Shown piece by piece: positions 26,907 through 37,063 of a stretch of 64,000 nt of DNA (position 1 is its first letter; every line of letters starts with the position of its first letter). Position numbers and translations under genes: made by a program. The DNA lies in contig CP116670.1 of the NCBI GenBank assembly GCA_028370155.1, positions 3,038,001 through 3,102,000 of the forward strand, written 5' to 3'. The notes under the pieces are model-generated. The model was not told the DNA's origin and ran no database searches. It was given only the letters and a program-made list of their open reading frames with translations. Origin of the DNA: Arthrobacter sp. OVS8. GTDB lineage: Bacteria; Actinomycetota; Actinomycetes; Actinomycetales; Micrococcaceae.

Positions 26907-27026
26907 GTTACGGCGGTCATAGCGTGGGGGAAACGCCCGGTCCCATTCCGAACCCGGAAGCTAAGACCCACAGCGCCGATGGTACTGCACCCGGGAGGGT
27001 GTGGGAGAGTAGGTCACCGCCGGAAC
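26907..27026 (+). rRNA. rrf: 5S ribosomal RNA, operon B
   Basis: 120 nt, the same as operon A but with the complete GTGGGGGAAACG run. It ends GTCACCGCCGGAAC. Confidence 0.96.
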
Positions 27027-27039
27027 ATCATTAAAGGTC

Positions 27040-27077
27040 GAGGACCCCCAACCATGTTGGGGGTCCTCCCGCATTTA
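27040..27077 (+). terminator. Rho-independent terminator of rRNA operon B
   Basis: A GAGGACCCCCAAC / GTTGGGGGTCCTC stem with a CAT loop (27040-27068), then CCCGCATTT. The loop is shorter than in operon A. Confidence 0.85.
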
Positions 27078-27311
27078 ACCCACACTCCACCCTCAGGACG
27101 CTCCCGCACCACCGGGCGGCCGCTCACGGCAATGCCACATACCAACACTGCCGTACAGAATGCCCGCTCTTACACCCCGACGTCAGGCGCCGCCGCAGAA
27201 GCCCCTAGCCGGCACCTCAGCCCCCAGACACGCCGCCCGCAACACCGCGGCGTGCGGCAGTCCGCAGAGGCCGGGCACGTCGCCGTCGTCAGCCAGGCTG
27301 GCGCGGGAGCA

Positions 27312-27390
27312 TCACGGCTGATCCCGCCGGACCTGAGGGAGCGTCACCGCTGATCCCGCCGCAGCTGAGGGAGCGTCCGCTGATGGCGAA
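27312..27390 (+). repeat. 32-bp direct tandem repeat, about 2.4 copies, upstream of hup
   Basis: Units at 27312-27343 and 27344-27375, then a partial copy. Each reads TCAC-GCTGATCCCGCCG and ends CTGAGGGAGCG. This is the only structure I see in the 528-bp gap between rRNA operon B and hup, apart from the hup ribosome-binding site. No gene is apparent in the gap. Confidence 0.7.
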
Positions 27391-27554
27391 ATATGGGTCC
27401 GAAAGGCGCCGTTTCCCGGGTTTTTCCTCGAAAAAGGCCGAAAACACGCGGAATTTGCCACCTCGGCGGCGGCAAGCTGGTAAGTTTTCGGACAGTGGCT
27501 TGTGCGCATGCCGTGTGCAGGCTCCAGAAATCATGACCGTCCAGGAGGACATAA

Positions 27555-27842
27555 ATGGCTAAGAACCGTAGTGAACTTGTTGCAGAGGTAGCAGGCAAGG
27601 CCGGCACCAGCCAGGCAGCCGTCAACTCCGTGCTGGATGCACTGTTCGAGGTCTTCGAGACCTCTGTCGCCGCGGGCGAAAAGATCACCATCCCGGGCTG
27701 GCTCGCAGTTGAGCGCACCGACCGTGCAGCTCGCACCGGCCGCAACCCGCAGACCGGCGAGACCATCCAGATCGCCGCGGGCCACAGCGTCAAGCTGACC
27801 GCAGGCTCCAAGCTGAAGGCTGCGGTCTCCAAGAAGAAGTAG
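27555..27842 (+). CDS. hup: HU-family DNA-binding protein
   Basis: A 95-residue intact HU, beginning MAKNRSELVAEVAGKAGTSQ. The DNA-gripping beta-arm segment is present (RTGRNPQTGETIQIAAGHSV) and the C-terminus is lysine-rich (AAVSKKK). It lacks the long lysine/alanine tail of mycobacterial HU, as is usual in Micrococcaceae. HU is the main nucleoid protein that bends and packs DNA. An AGGAGG ribosome-binding site lies about eight bases before the ATG, and a strong terminator follows, so it is monocistronic. Confidence 0.96.
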   Translation: MAKNRSELVAEVAGKAGTSQAAVNSVLDALFEVFETSVAAGEKITIPGWLAVERTDRAARTGRNPQTGETIQIAAGHSVKLTAGSKLKAAVSKKK

Positions 27843-27860
27843 TTCTTCTCTGAATGCTTG

Positions 27861-27898
27861 AAAGGAGCGGCGACCCTCGGGGTCGCCGCTCCTTTTCG
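27861..27898 (+). terminator. Rho-independent terminator after hup
   Basis: A near-perfect stem AAAGGAGCGGCGACC...GGTCGCCGCTCCTTT (27861-27895) with a short loop, followed by TCGTT. Confidence 0.9.
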
Positions 27899-27977
27899 TT
27901 GAGTGCGACCTCCCTGGCTGCCGCGCAGGTGTTGGGTGCGGCGCCCGATTCGGCGGGCAGGCGGGGCGTAGCGGACA

Positions 27978-30144
27978 ATGGAACTGTGCCTTCCGCAGCA
28001 AATCCCCGTGCCACAGCAGCCGCTCCAGCCCCGACCGGGGAGCGCGGGGCCCTGCTGCGTTTTCCGCCGGGATCTCCCGGCCCTGGCTGTTCGCGGCCTG
28101 GCGGCCCTGTTCCTCGGACTTGTTGCCGCCCTGCTGTTCTCCGGCGCCGCAGCCGCCCGCGAGGTCTCAGACCCGGGCGCACTGGTCCGCTGGGGCCTTC
28201 CCGCCAGCAAGGCTGTCCACAACATCGCGCTGGCCACCGTAATCGGCGGCCTGCTCTTCGCTGTCGCCATCCTGCCCCGTTCGCTGGCCGGCTCGCGTTC
28301 CAAGGCCAAGGACTCCCCGGAGCATCCTGCCTTCACCCGCACGCTGGTTGTCACCGGCATCGCCGGCGTTGTCTGGACGCTGTCAGCGGTTGCCGTCCTC
28401 GTGCTGAGCTACTCCGACATCGCCGGGCAGGGGATCTCAGGGGACCCCGAATTCACCCGGTCCCTCGTCTACTTCATGACCGACATCGAGACCGGCCGCG
28501 CATGGCTGGCCGTCGTCGTCATTGCCGCAGTAGTCACCACGGCGCTTTTCGGCGTCCCGTCCCTGGGAGGCCTGGCCGCGACCCTGGTGCTCGCCCTCAT
28601 CGGACTCGTACCCACCGCGCTGATCGGCCACTCCGCCAGCTCGGCCGACCACGAAGGCGCCATCAACTCGCTGGGCCTCCACCTGGTGGGCGTGTCGGCC
28701 TGGGTGGGCGGCATCATCATGCTGGCACTGCTTTCCGGCGTCCTGGGAGCCGCCGCGTCAGGCTCGCAGTCCGCCGGACGCCCCGATATCACCGAGCCGG
28801 TGCTGCGCCGGTTCTCCGCGCTGGCGGGCTTCGCCTTCATCCTTGTCTTCGCCTCCGGCGTGATCAATTCCAGCATCCGGCTGACGTCCTGGAACGACCT
28901 CTTCGGCTCGGCCTACGGGCAGCTGATCCTGGCCAAGGCGGCGGCGACCCTCGTCCTCGGCGGCATCGGGCTGATGCACCGGCGCTGGGTCATCCCGCAG
29001 CTGGGCAGCCGAGGCGGTGGCCCGTCCGCGCGCCGGGTCCTCTGGCAGCTCGTCGTCGTCGAAATGCTGGTGATGGGAGCGACGTCGGGTGTCGCCGTCG
29101 CGCTGGGCCGCTCCGCGCCGCCGCAGGGGAGTCCCTGGCCCCGGACGCCTCCCCGGCCTTCATCATCTCCGGTTACGAGCTGCCGCCGGAACTGACCCCG
29201 GAGCGGTGGCTGACCGAGTGGCGCCCCGACTGGCTCTGGGTCGCCGTCGCGGTCTTTGGCCTGGTGGCCTACATCCTGGGCCTGCTCAAGGTGCTCCGGC
29301 GCGGGGACTCCTGGTCCTGGTTCCGGACCGTCAACTGGGTCATCGGACTCGGCGTCCTGACCTACGTGACCTCCGGTCCGCCGGCGGTCTACGGCCGGGT
29401 CCTTTTCTCGGCGCACATGGTGGACCACATGGCCCTGACCATGGTGGCCCCCATCTTCCTGGTCCTGGGCGCTCCCGTGACGCTCGCCCTGCGCGCGCTG
29501 ACGGCACGGCGGGACAGCTCCCGCGGCCCCCGGGAGTGGCTGCTGATCTTCATCCATTCGAAGTTCTCCCAGCTGGTGACACATCCGCTGTTCGCCGCCG
29601 CCAACTTCGCCGGCTCGATTGTGCTGTTCTACTACTCGGACGCCTTCGGGTATGCGATGCGGGATCACGTTGGCCACGAGCTCATGAACCTGCACTTTGC
29701 CCTGACCGGCTACATCTTCGTGCTGACCATGATCGGCACCGACCCCTGCCCCGGCGCGCGCCGTACCCCATGCGGCTGCTGCTCCTGCTGGCCACGATGG
29801 GCTTCCACGCCTTCTTCGGCGTCGCGATCATGGGCGGCACCGGCCTGCTGGCCGCGGACTACTTCGGCAACCTCGGCCGGACCTGGGGACCTTCAGCCCT
29901 GCTGGACCAGCAGATGGGCGGCGCGGTGGCCTGGGGCATCGGCGAAGTGCCCACGCTGCTGGTGGCGATCGGCGTCGCCGTCCAGTGGTCCCGCTCCGAT
30001 GCGCGCGAGTCCAAACGCACCGACCGGGCGGCGGACAGGAATAACGACGCCGATCTCAATGCTTACAACGATATGTTTGCCAAGCTGGCTGAACGCGATG
30101 CGCGGCTGGCCGAACGCAATTCAAAGCTGGAAGGACGCTCATGA
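27978..30144 (+). CDS. CopD-CtaG fusion: copper-resistance D and cytochrome oxidase assembly membrane protein (frame breaks)
   Basis: About 720 residues with roughly 14 membrane helices. The N-terminal half is CopD-like (HNIALATVIGGLLFAVAILP, HLVGVSAWVGGIIMLALLSG, GQLILAKAAATLVLGG). The C-terminal half is a caa3-type CtaG domain (HMVDHMALTMVAPIFLVLGA, GHELMNLHFALTGYIFVL, MGFHAFFGVAIMGG). Such fusions are common in actinobacteria and are linked to copper handling and oxidase assembly. Frames break at G 29126-29129 and C 29743-29746; one added base repairs each. The start is uncertain: ATG 27978 is used, but GTG 27986, six bases after GACAAT, would be a leaderless start needing a third frame change near 28062. 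Its stop overlaps the next ATG. Confidence 0.83.
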
Positions 30145-32100
30145 CCGAAACCGTACGCACCCACCTCCGGGTCCGGGCCTCCGAGCTGGTGGGCCGCAAC
30201 TGGCTCAACACCGGCGGCAAGTCCCTGGACCTGGAGTCCCTGCGCGGCAAGATCGTGCTGCTGGACTTCTGGACCTTCTGCTGCATCAACTGCCTGCACG
30301 TGCTGGACGAGCTCCGCCCGCTGGAGCAGCAGTACTCCGACGTCCTCGTGACGGTGGGTGTGCACTCACCCAAGTTCGAACACGAGGCCGATCCGGTGGC
30401 GCTGGCCGCCGCCGTCGAGCGTTACGAGATCCGCCACCCGGTCCTGGACGATCCCGAACTGGACACCTGGAAGGCCTACACGGCACGCGCATGGCCCACG
30501 CTGGTGGTCATCGACCCCGAGGGTACATCGTGGCCCACCTCTCCGGTGAAGGCCACGCCGACGGCCTCTCCGTGCTCATCCCGGAGCTGATCGCCGAACA
30601 CGAGGCGAAGGGCACGCTGCACCGCGGCGACGGGCCGTATGTGGCGCCGGAGCCGACGTCGGGCACCCTGCGGTTCCCCGGCAAGGCCCTGTTCCTTCCG
30701 GCCGGCCGCGGCGTCGGAAGCAGCACGGACGCCGGTTCGTGGCTGGTCACCGACACCGGGCACCACCGCCTCGTGGAGCTCTCCACCGACTTCCAGACCG
30801 TCCAGGCGACCTACGGTTCCGGCGACAAGGGCCATGCGGACGGCAATGCCGCGACGGCCCGCTTCAACGAGCCCCAGGGCCTGGTGCTGCTCCCGGAGGA
30901 CGTCGCTGCCGAAGCCGGCTACGACGTGGTGATTGCCGACTCCGTGAACCACCGCCTGCGCGGGCTGTCCCTGACGGACGGAACCGTCAGCACCCTGGCC
31001 GGCAACGGCGTGCAGCGGCTGCTCGAGACGGGACCGGCCCGGGTGGATGAGGAAGGCGCCGCGTACGGCTCCCGACTGGAGGCGGATCCGCTGCGGGTTT
31101 CCCTCAGCTCCCCTGGGACGTTGTCTGGTCCACCAAACTTAACGCGGTCGTGGTGGCCATGGCCGGCGTGCACCAGATTTTCAGTTTCGACCCGCGCTCC
31201 GGCGCTGTATCCATCATCGCCGGCAACGGCCTGGAGGGCCTGCTCGACGGCCCGGCGGCGGAAGCCTGGTTCGCCCAGTCCTCCGGTCTCGCAGAAGACA
31301 CGGACGGCAACATCTGGGTGGCGGATTCCGAAACCTCCGCCCTGCGCAAACTCGTGATCGACGACGGCGGCACGGTTACCGTTGAGTCCGCCGTCGGCAA
31401 GGGCCTCTTCGACTTCGGCTTCCGCGACGGGACGGCCTCCGAGGCCCGGCTGCAGCACCCGTTGGGCGTGACGGTGCTCCCTGACGGCTCGGTGGCGATC
31501 GCCGACACGTACAACGGGGCCGTCCGCCGTTACGATCCGTCCTCGGACACGGTCTCCACGCTGGCGCGCGGCCTGTCCGAGCCGTCCGACGTGATTGTGG
31601 ACCACACCCAGGTGGCCGGCGCGGAGCCGCTCCTGGTGGTGGTCGAGGCGAACAAGCACCAGCTGGTCTATGTGCCGATTCCCAAGGAAGCGCAGCAGGT
31701 GGACGAGGGCGCCGTCCAGACCCACCGGCCCAAGAGCCCGGTGGCCCCCGGACTGCTGGAGCTGACCGTTCGCTTCACCGCGCCGACCGGCCAGAAACTG
31801 GACGACCGCTGGGGCGACCCGACCCAGCTGAAGATCTCCTCCACACCGCCGGAACTGCTCGTGTCCGGCGGCGGCACGTCCGTGGGGCTTCTCCGCACGC
31901 TGGAACTCGCCTCCGACGTTGCAGAGGGCGTGCTGCACATTACCGCCCGCGCCGCTGCCTGCGACGGCCCGGAGGATGCTGACGGCGAAATCCCGGATCA
32001 CGCCGCCTGCCACCTGTACCAGCAGGACTGGGGCATCCCGGTGCTGCTGCAGCCCGACGGCGACACCGAGCTGGTGCTGGACCTGCGCGGAATGGACTGA
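30141..32100 (+). CDS. Thioredoxin-fold plus NHL-repeat protein (frame breaks)
   Basis: About 653 residues. An N-terminal TlpA/thioredoxin-like domain (residues 1 to about 150) carries the redox pair in TFCCINCLHVLDELRPLE and then AWPTLVVIDPEG. NHL/beta-propeller repeats follow (WLVTDTGHHRLVELS, VVIADSVNHRLRGLS, IWVADSETSALRKLV, VAIADTYNGAVRRYD). The C-terminal about 130 residues are a beta-rich domain with no obvious family. The architecture resembles NHLRC2. No signal peptide is seen. Frame breaks at GGG 30521-30523 and C 31110-31113 are each repaired by one base. The start overlaps the CtaG-fusion stop (ATGA), suggesting a shared role in redox or copper chemistry. Confidence 0.82.
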
Positions 32101-32254
32101 CGTCCGCCGGAGTGGCCCAGATTTGGCTGCTGTTCGTGACCACCGCGTCACGGACGGCAGCTTTCTGGCTTTAAGGGGTCCCCGGATCCCGGGATTCCCG
32201 GGGTCTCGACCCGCGGGCGGCCGCAAAACCGCGCCCGTAGCGCCCGAAACCGGG

Positions 32255-33247
32255 CTAGTAGCTCAGGAGCGGCGTGACCTTGACGTTGTCGGCGTCGATG
32301 TCCAGGCGCGTCGTGAAGCTGAAGTCATGGACCGCGTTGAGCTCCGTCACGGCCCCGGTGAAGAGGTCAACCTGCTGGGCCTTGATCTGTGCCTTGCCGT
32401 TCAGGGGCGCCACCACCCAGCGTCCGCCAAAGGGCTCGATGCTGACGGTGGGGTACTCCTGGATGCTCCAGTCGATGGTGCCATCGACGACGCGGTTGTT
32501 GGTGGCATGGTAGAACGGGCAGTCAGGCTGGAGCTTCTGCTGCTTGTCGGCCGTATCGGCGCAGGTGTCCAGGAACTCCTTGACCTTGCTGCCCACGGCG
32601 TCCTTGAGCTCGTCGGTCGCTTCGGTCATGAGGCTCAGCGGGGCAGCGGGGAGATCCCGGCCGGACAGCGTGGTTTTGGTGGGCGGGGCGGAGAAGTACT
32701 CGCCGGCAAGGGAGGCCTCGTACTCGCCCGGATAGAAAACGGCGAAGGAGTTGCGGCCGTTGGGCATGTTCACCGGCACCCCGTTGAGTGTGGCCTCATT
32801 GGCGTTGACCACCGTGACATCCACGACCGGAAGGGCCGCGGGAACAATCGCCCACTTGTGGAAGAACAGCCATTCCGTGCCGGACTTTTCCAGCAGGAAC
32901 TCGGTCCGCTGTTCGCTACCGTCAATCGTGTAGTCAACGGGAACTATGACCTGGTTCCCGCCGCGGTCTTCGGCGTCGCCATACCGCACGTCGCTGATTC
33001 CGGCGGCGGCGGTCTGCAGCGCCGTTCCGTCCAGCATGGCGGCGTTGCTTTGGGGCACGGAGGCGCGCAACAGGCCGAGGGCTTTCTCGCCCTCGCCCTT
33101 CTGCAAAGCGTCGAAATATTCGCGCACAGGCTGCTGCGGGCTTGCGATTGAGTTGTTCACGATATTGATCGCGACAACGCCCGCGGCCACGACAAGCATC
33201 AGGCCCAGCAGCCAACCGGCTGCGGTCCTGACCAAAGCCTGACTCAT
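32255..33247 (-). CDS. Membrane-anchored hypothetical protein
   Basis: 330 residues, intact. One N-terminal membrane helix (GWLLGLMLVVAAGVVAINIV, about residues 10-30) places the rest outside the membrane or as a lipid-free anchored domain. After it comes VREYFDALQKGEGEKALGLL, typical of NTF2-like/DUF4878 secreted domains. The rest is beta-rich with two close cysteines (DTCADTADK, QPDCPFYHA) that could form a disulphide. The start at 33247 was chosen because the upstream extension has unlikely composition and MSQALVRTA leads straight into the helix. No function is known. Confidence 0.7.
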   Translation of the reverse strand: MSQALVRTAAGWLLGLMLVVAAGVVAINIVNNSIASPQQPVREYFDALQKGEGEKALGLLRASVPQSNAAMLDGTALQTAAAGISDVRYGDAEDRGGNQVIVPVDYTIDGSEQRTEFLLEKSGTEWLFFHKWAIVPAALPVVDVTVVNANEATLNGVPVNMPNGRNSFAVFYPGEYEASLAGEYFSAPPTKTTLSGRDLPAAPLSLMTEATDELKDAVGSKVKEFLDTCADTADKQQKLQPDCPFYHATNNRVVDGTIDWSIQEYPTVSIEPFGGRWVVAPLNGKAQIKAQQVDLFTGAVTELNAVHDFSFTTRLDIDADNVKVTPLLSY

Positions 33248-33389
33248 TTGCACGTACCTTACGTTACCTGCACCCCACAGGAAACTTATTGTCGCAGGCG
33301 CCCCATGTGTCAAGGACCGCACGGATCGCCGGCAGTAGGGGCCGCCAATGCGAGGGCTTTAGAACGGCCGGGCAGGCTCCGCAGCGTTG

Positions 33390-35107
33390 CTAGCGTCGGC
33401 GCTTGGGGGCCGTGCCGAAGACGCCGCGGAGCAGTTCGCGGCCGAGCTGGGTCCCCAGCGAGCGGGCCATACTCTTGAGCCCGCCGCCGAGGGCACCGCC
33501 AAGGGCCCCGGCCAGGTCTCCGGCCGTGCTGTCGCCTGCAGGCTGCCGCGGGGACTGGCGCGGTGCCCTGAGCTCCGGTTCCCGGCGGGTTTCTTGAGAT
33601 GCGGGGGCCGGCGCGGGCGGCTGCTGGGACGGCCCAGGATGTCTTCCTCGATCCGCCGCGCCTCGGCTTCGACGTCGGACACGTCGGGGGTGCCGCCGCC
33701 GGACGCCCCGCCGTCGGGCGCCGGGGCGGGAGCCTCCGCCGCGGTGCCCGCCGGGTCCTTCCCGGCAATCTTTTCGTAGGCGGACACGTTGTCGACGGCG
33801 GTGCCGTACTTGGGCAGCAACGCGGAGCCGGCCACGGTGCTTGAGATCAGGGCGTCGGCGCTGGGCCCCATGACCGATTCCGGCGCACGCAGGCGGGTGA
33901 GCGCCACCGGCGTCGGGGCGCCCTTCTCGTTCATGACGGTGATGACTGCCTCGCCGATCCCGGCGGAGGTGAGGGTCTCCTCAAGGTCGTAGTCGCTCAT
34001 CGGGAAGGTGGAGACGGTGGCTTTGAGCGCTTTGGCATCCTCGGGCGTGTAGGCCCGGAGCGCGTGCTGGACTCGGTTGGCGAGCTGGCCGAGGACTTCG
34101 GCGGGGACATCCTTGGGGGTCTGGGTGACAAAGAAGATGCCGACGCCCTTGGACCGGATCAGCCGCACGGTGGTGGTGATGGCGTCCAGGAAGGCCTTCG
34201 AGGCGCCGTTGAACAGCAGATGGGCCTCGTCCAGGAAGAAGACGAGTTTCGGCTTGTCCAGGTCTCCGGCCTCGGGCAGTTCGTCGAAGAGGTCCGCCAG
34301 CAGCCACATCAGGAACGTGGAGAACAACATCGGCTTGGTCTGCAGGGTGGGCAGCTCCAGGCACGTGATGACGCCGCGGCCGTCCGTGGCCGTGCGCATC
34401 AATTCGGCGGTGTCGAACTCGGGCTCGCCGAAGAACTTCTCCATGCCCTGGGCTTCGAGGGTGATGAGTTCACGAAGGATGACACCGGCGGTCGACTTCG
34501 ACAGCCCGCCCAGTTCCTCCAGTTCGTCTTTGCCTTCCGCGGACGTGAGGAACTGGATGACGGCGCGAAGGTCCTTCAGGTCAATAAGTTCGAGGTCGTT
34601 CTTGTCCGCGAAATGGAAGACCAGCTGCAGGCTCGATTCCTGCGTGTCGTTGAGTTCCATGATGCGGGACAGCAGGATAGGGCCAAAGGAGGTGATGGTG
34701 GCACGGACGGGGATTCCGTTACCGTCGCCGCCCAGGGCCAGGAACTCCACCGGGAACGTCCTGGCGGACCAGGCCTGGCCGATCCCTTCCGTGCGGGCCA
34801 GCAGCTTCGGGCTGCCGGTGGCGGCCGTGGCCAGCCCGGACAGGTCGCCCTTGATATCCGCCAGGAACACCGGAACCCCGGCCGCGGAGAGCTGTTCGGC
34901 CATCATGTGCAGGGTCACGGTCTTGCCCGTGCCGGTTGCCCCGGCCACCAGCCCGTGGCGGTTCATCATGGACAGCGGGAGCCGGACGGGGGCATCCTTG
35001 TGGACTTCGCCGTCGATGATCGCGGCGCCCAGTTCGATCGTGGGGCCCTCGAGGGTGTACCCCTTCTGGATGGTGGCGACTTTATCAGCAGTGGATTTGA
35101 TGGCCAT
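33390..35107 (-). CDS. HerA/DUF853-type P-loop ATPase (frame break near the C-terminus)
   Basis: About 572 residues. Walker A is GATGTGKTVTLHMM near residue 55. The Walker B region is LVFFLDEAHLLFNGASKAFL, and a conserved sensor-type stretch follows (GIFFVTQTPKDVPAEVLGQL). This is the DUF853 (YjgR-like) branch of the HerA/FtsK superfamily, cytoplasmic ATPases of poorly known role. The C-terminus is an Ala/Pro-rich linker and a Gly-rich helix. Near 33617 the frame breaks; one added base gives the natural ending SMARSLGTQLGRELLRGVFG then TAPKRRR, stop at 33390-33392. TATGCT lies six bases before the ATG at 35107, suggesting a leaderless transcript. Confidence 0.83.
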
Positions 35108-35113
35108 GCGGAC

Positions 35114-35119
35114 AGCATA
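35114..35119 (-). promoter_or_regulatory. -10-like element TATGCT for the HerA-like gene
   Basis: On the minus strand TATGCT is followed by GTCCGC and then the ATG at 35107, with no ribosome-binding site. Confidence 0.4.
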
Positions 35120-35170
35120 GCCGGGTCCGGCCACCCCGGACCCGGCCCTGCGGATGTTACTCGGGCGGTG

Positions 35171-35872
35171 CTATTCGGCGAGGCCTTTGAGGACTTCCTG
35201 CGCCACATCCTCGCTGGACTGCGGGTTCTGGCCGCTGATCAGGTTGCCGTCGCGCACCACATGGGACGTCCAGGCGGCGGCGTTCTCGACGACGGCGCCC
35301 TTATCCGTCAGGACGTCCTCCACGAACCACGGCGTGTTGGGGCCGGTGCCGCCGTTGAGCTCCTCCTCATTGGTGAAAACGGTGAGGCGGCGTCCCGCGA
35401 AGGCGAACGTCCCGGCGTCGTCCGTGGCGCTCAGCAGACCTGCCGGTCCGTGGCAGAACGGGGCGATGATCTTTCCGGCCGTGTCCGCCGCGACCAGGAG
35501 CCTGCCCAGGTCCGCGTCCTGGTAGAGATCGGTCATGGGACCGTGGCCGCCGGGCAGGACAATCGCGTCATAGCCGGAGAGGTCGACGTCGGCCAGCGCC
35601 AGCGGCGCGGACAGTTCGGCGTCGATCTCGGCGAGGTACCGGCGGAAGCCGTCGGCGCGGTCCTGGCCGCCGGCGGACTCGGCGGCCAGGCTCACCTCGT
35701 CCGCCGTGGGCTTCGCGCCGCCGGGCGTGGCGATAAGGACGGTGTGGCCGGCGTTGCGGAGGGTCCGGTGCGAAACCACCAGTTCCTCGGCCCAGTAGCC
35801 GGTGGGGTGTTCGGTGCCGTCGCGCATGGTGAGGGAATCGGCGGCGGATACGACCATCAGGATGTTGGCCAT
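35171..35872 (-). CDS. DJ-1/PfpI-family class I glutamine amidotransferase-like protein
   Basis: 233 residues, intact. The flavodoxin-like DJ-1/PfpI fold is visible: MANILMVVSAADSLTMRDGT start, DAIVLPGGHGPMTDLYQD, and the nucleophile elbow IIAPFCHGPAGLLSA with the conserved Cys followed by His. The closest type is the HchA/glyoxalase-III-like group (type 1 glutamine amidotransferase domain proteins), which can act on methylglyoxal. Whether this one is a glyoxalase, deglycase or chaperone cannot be told from sequence. It stands alone, convergent with nothing, and upstream of the HerA-like gene on the same strand. Confidence 0.85.
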   Translation of the reverse strand: MANILMVVSAADSLTMRDGTEHPTGYWAEELVVSHRTLRNAGHTVLIATPGGAKPTADEVSLAAESAGGQDRADGFRRYLAEIDAELSAPLALADVDLSGYDAIVLPGGHGPMTDLYQDADLGRLLVAADTAGKIIAPFCHGPAGLLSATDDAGTFAFAGRRLTVFTNEEELNGGTGPNTPWFVEDVLTDKGAVVENAAAWTSHVVRDGNLISGQNPQSSEDVAQEVLKGLAE

Positions 35873-36069
35873 GTCGGGCTCCTGTTCTGCCGGCCGCGCG
35901 GGCCGGCGGTGAAAATTTGGCGGGTTCTAGCGTGCGGCTTCGAGGTCGGCGGACGTTTCGCGAGGCTGTGAGTTGTGGTGCCTCATAGGGCGGAAACTCC
36001 GTCAGCCTGCTGAGTATTCCAACCGCCGACGCGCACGGCGGGGTTCCCGGACCCGACGGGGCCCGGACG

Positions 36070-36075
36070 TAAGCT
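36070..36075 (+). promoter_or_regulatory. -10-like element TAAGCT for the secreted GH25-like gene
   Basis: TAAGCT ends five bases before the ATG at 36081 (GGGGC between). The GGGG could instead serve as a weak ribosome-binding site. Confidence 0.35.
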
Positions 36076-36080
36076 GGGGC

Positions 36081-36889
36081 ATGGCTACCCGGGTATTGAC
36101 GAAGCTTGTTTCCGCCGCCATCACGCTTGGCCTTGTCCTGCTGGGCGGAGGGCCGGCCGCCGCGGCGCCGCCCCGGGTTGCCGAGCCGGTGGGTATTGAC
36201 GTGTCCTGGCCCCAGTGCGGGAAAACCCTCCCCAAACGGCCGGCCTTCGCCATCGTCGGCGTCAACAACGGCCTCGCGAACACCACCAACCCGTGCCTGG
36301 CGGCCCAACTGGCGTGGGCGGAAACCGCCCTTACCCGCCGCTCACCGCCCAGCCGAGGGTGGCGCTCTACGTCAATACAGCCAACCCGGGCCTGCAAGGT
36401 TCGTGGTGGCCCACGTCGAACCACTACGGCGGCGTTGAAGTGGACAACCCGTATGGTGTCTGCGGCAGCGGCGCGGGCGATTTCCGGGCCTGCTCCTATA
36501 TGTATGGCTATGCCAAGGCCTATGACGACGCCACGATCCGCGGGGTCGACAATCCGCAGAACTACCTGTGGTGGCTGGACGTGGAAACCGAAAACAGCTG
36601 GCAGCCGGACAAGGCGGCCAACGTGGCCGACCTGGAAGGAATGACAGCCTACTTCACGAGCATCAACGCGGAAGTCGGCCTCTATTCCACCGGATACCAG
36701 TGGGGCCAGATCGCTGGCGCGGTCCCGCCCGACAGCCCACTCGCCGGACTGCCGAGCTGGCTCGCCGGCGCGAGGTCCCTGACCGGAGCCAAGTCCAACT
36801 GCTCTCTGCCGCCGCTCACCCCGGGCAGCCGCGTTGCCCTGACACAGTACGTTTCCGGCGGCCTGGATTACAACTATTCGTGCCCCTAA
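36081..36889 (+). CDS. Secreted GH25/DUF1906-like TIM-barrel protein (frame break)
   Basis: About 269 residues. The N-terminal signal peptide is clear (KLVSAAITLGLVLLGGGPAA then AAAPP). The mature part has the GH25-like strands EPVGIDVSWPQCGKTLP, FAIVGVNNGLAN, VALYVNTANPG, LWWLDVETENSW (Asp-x-Glu pair), EVGLYSTGYQWGQIAG and the ending LTQYVSGGLDYNYSCP. Several cysteines probably form disulphides outside the cell. A cell-wall glycosidase role is possible, but these relatives are mostly uncharacterised. The frame breaks at CCC 36334-36336; one C restores the protein. Confidence 0.75.
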
Positions 36890-37063
36890 CTCAGAACCAA
36901 GTAGTCGCCGTCGAAAAGGTGAGTACACCCCGGAAAAGGCACGTAGAAGCAGCGGAAACTCGAGTGGAACCGGCCCGCAATTGCAGGCATTTCTACGCAT
37001 AGCATCGGGACTACAAAATGCGGCCAGGGGGCCGCATTTACCGTGTCTCGCCTGGGGGTCTCA

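Noticed and set aside
27854..31357. A 1,167-residue open frame spanning the CtaG fusion and thioredoxin-NHL genes
   Set aside because: It strings together real segments of two genes with out-of-frame stretches of low-quality Arg/Pro/Gly sequence. It arises from the frame breaks and is not one protein.
30919..32226. A 435-residue minus-strand frame opposite the NHL repeats
   Set aside because: It is a shadow frame with no motifs; the plus strand encodes clear NHL repeats.
32101..32254. A terminator in the convergent gap after the NHL gene
   Set aside because: GC-rich complementary bits occur (for example GGGTCCCCGG and CCGGGATTCCCGGGG) but no convincing stem with a T-tract forms.
34064..35971. 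A 635-residue open frame on the plus strand
   Set aside because: It is antisense to the HerA-like ATPase and the DJ-1/PfpI gene, both of which have clear motifs on the minus strand.
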